From Anaerolineae bacterium (lineage in GTDB: Bacteria; Chloroflexota; Anaerolineae; Aggregatilineales; UBA3940): a stretch of 5,705 nt of DNA. The notes under the pieces were generated by a model that was not told where the DNA came from, did no database searches, and worked only from the letters and a program-made list of their open reading frames with translations. The stretch is taken from assembly GCA_020852775.1 (NCBI GenBank), contig JADZAD010000277.1, positions 1 to 5,705 of the forward strand. The letters run 5' to 3'. Shown here in pieces: positions 5,696 through 5,705 of the stretch; the first letter of the stretch is position 1, and each line of letters starts with the position of its first letter. The translations under genes and the position numbers were made by a program.

Positions 5696-5705
5696 GGGGG
5701 GGCTA

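Noticed and set aside
5323..5705. A tRNA gene near the right end
   Set aside because: No cloverleaf with a T-arm GTTCRA and acceptor pairing was found; the tRNA-related signal is the T-box that binds tRNA.

Overview
This 5.7 kb window is GC-rich, and every recognisable gene lies on the minus strand, so it reads right to left. It holds two transcription blocks: (i) a leader RNA, a small cupin gene and leuS, ended by a strong hairpin; and (ii) a carotenoid pair, crtI then crtB, with crtB running off the left edge. The source is a bacterium. The LeuRS N-terminal signature (HMGHW followed by SMAPSDARARYMRM), the high GC content, a T-box leader and an adjoining crtI-crtB pair suggest Chloroflexota. 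This is an inference from memory of protein families, not a database result.

Right end (about 5700 to 5323): no protein gene, but a complete T-box riboswitch leader read on the minus strand. It has a candidate promoter, a Stem I with a putative CUC (leucine) specifier followed by A, the AGCGAG and distal-loop elements, Stem II/III hairpins, the T-box AGGGTGGTATCGCG, a matching antiterminator partner CGTCCCT, and an intrinsic terminator with a T5 run. The T-box bulge UGGU can pair with the 3' ACCA of a tRNA whose discriminator base is A, as in tRNA-Leu. Leucine starvation should therefore raise readthrough into the genes downstream.

Middle (5322 to 2434): the first gene behind the T-box is not leuS but a 109-residue single-domain cupin. 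It starts at a GTG with an excellent Shine-Dalgarno sequence. Its stop codon is followed 33 bp later by leuS, a complete 841-residue leucyl-tRNA synthetase with intact HIGH, KMSKS, editing and cysteine motifs. A perfect 12-bp GNRA-capped hairpin (2391-2418) follows leuS.

Left part (2433 to 1): a 254-bp intergenic region carries the leuS terminator, several inverted repeats and a candidate extended -10 promoter. crtI (phytoene-desaturase family, 505 residues) follows, overlapping crtB (phytoene/squalene synthase family, 223 residues visible) by 8 bp. Together these two enzymes would condense two prenyl diphosphates head to head and desaturate the product to a coloured carotenoid.

The most interesting signal is the T-box leader. 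No open reading frame reveals it, its Stem I seems to carry an extra hairpin insertion, and it places an unrelated-looking cupin under predicted tRNA-Leu control.
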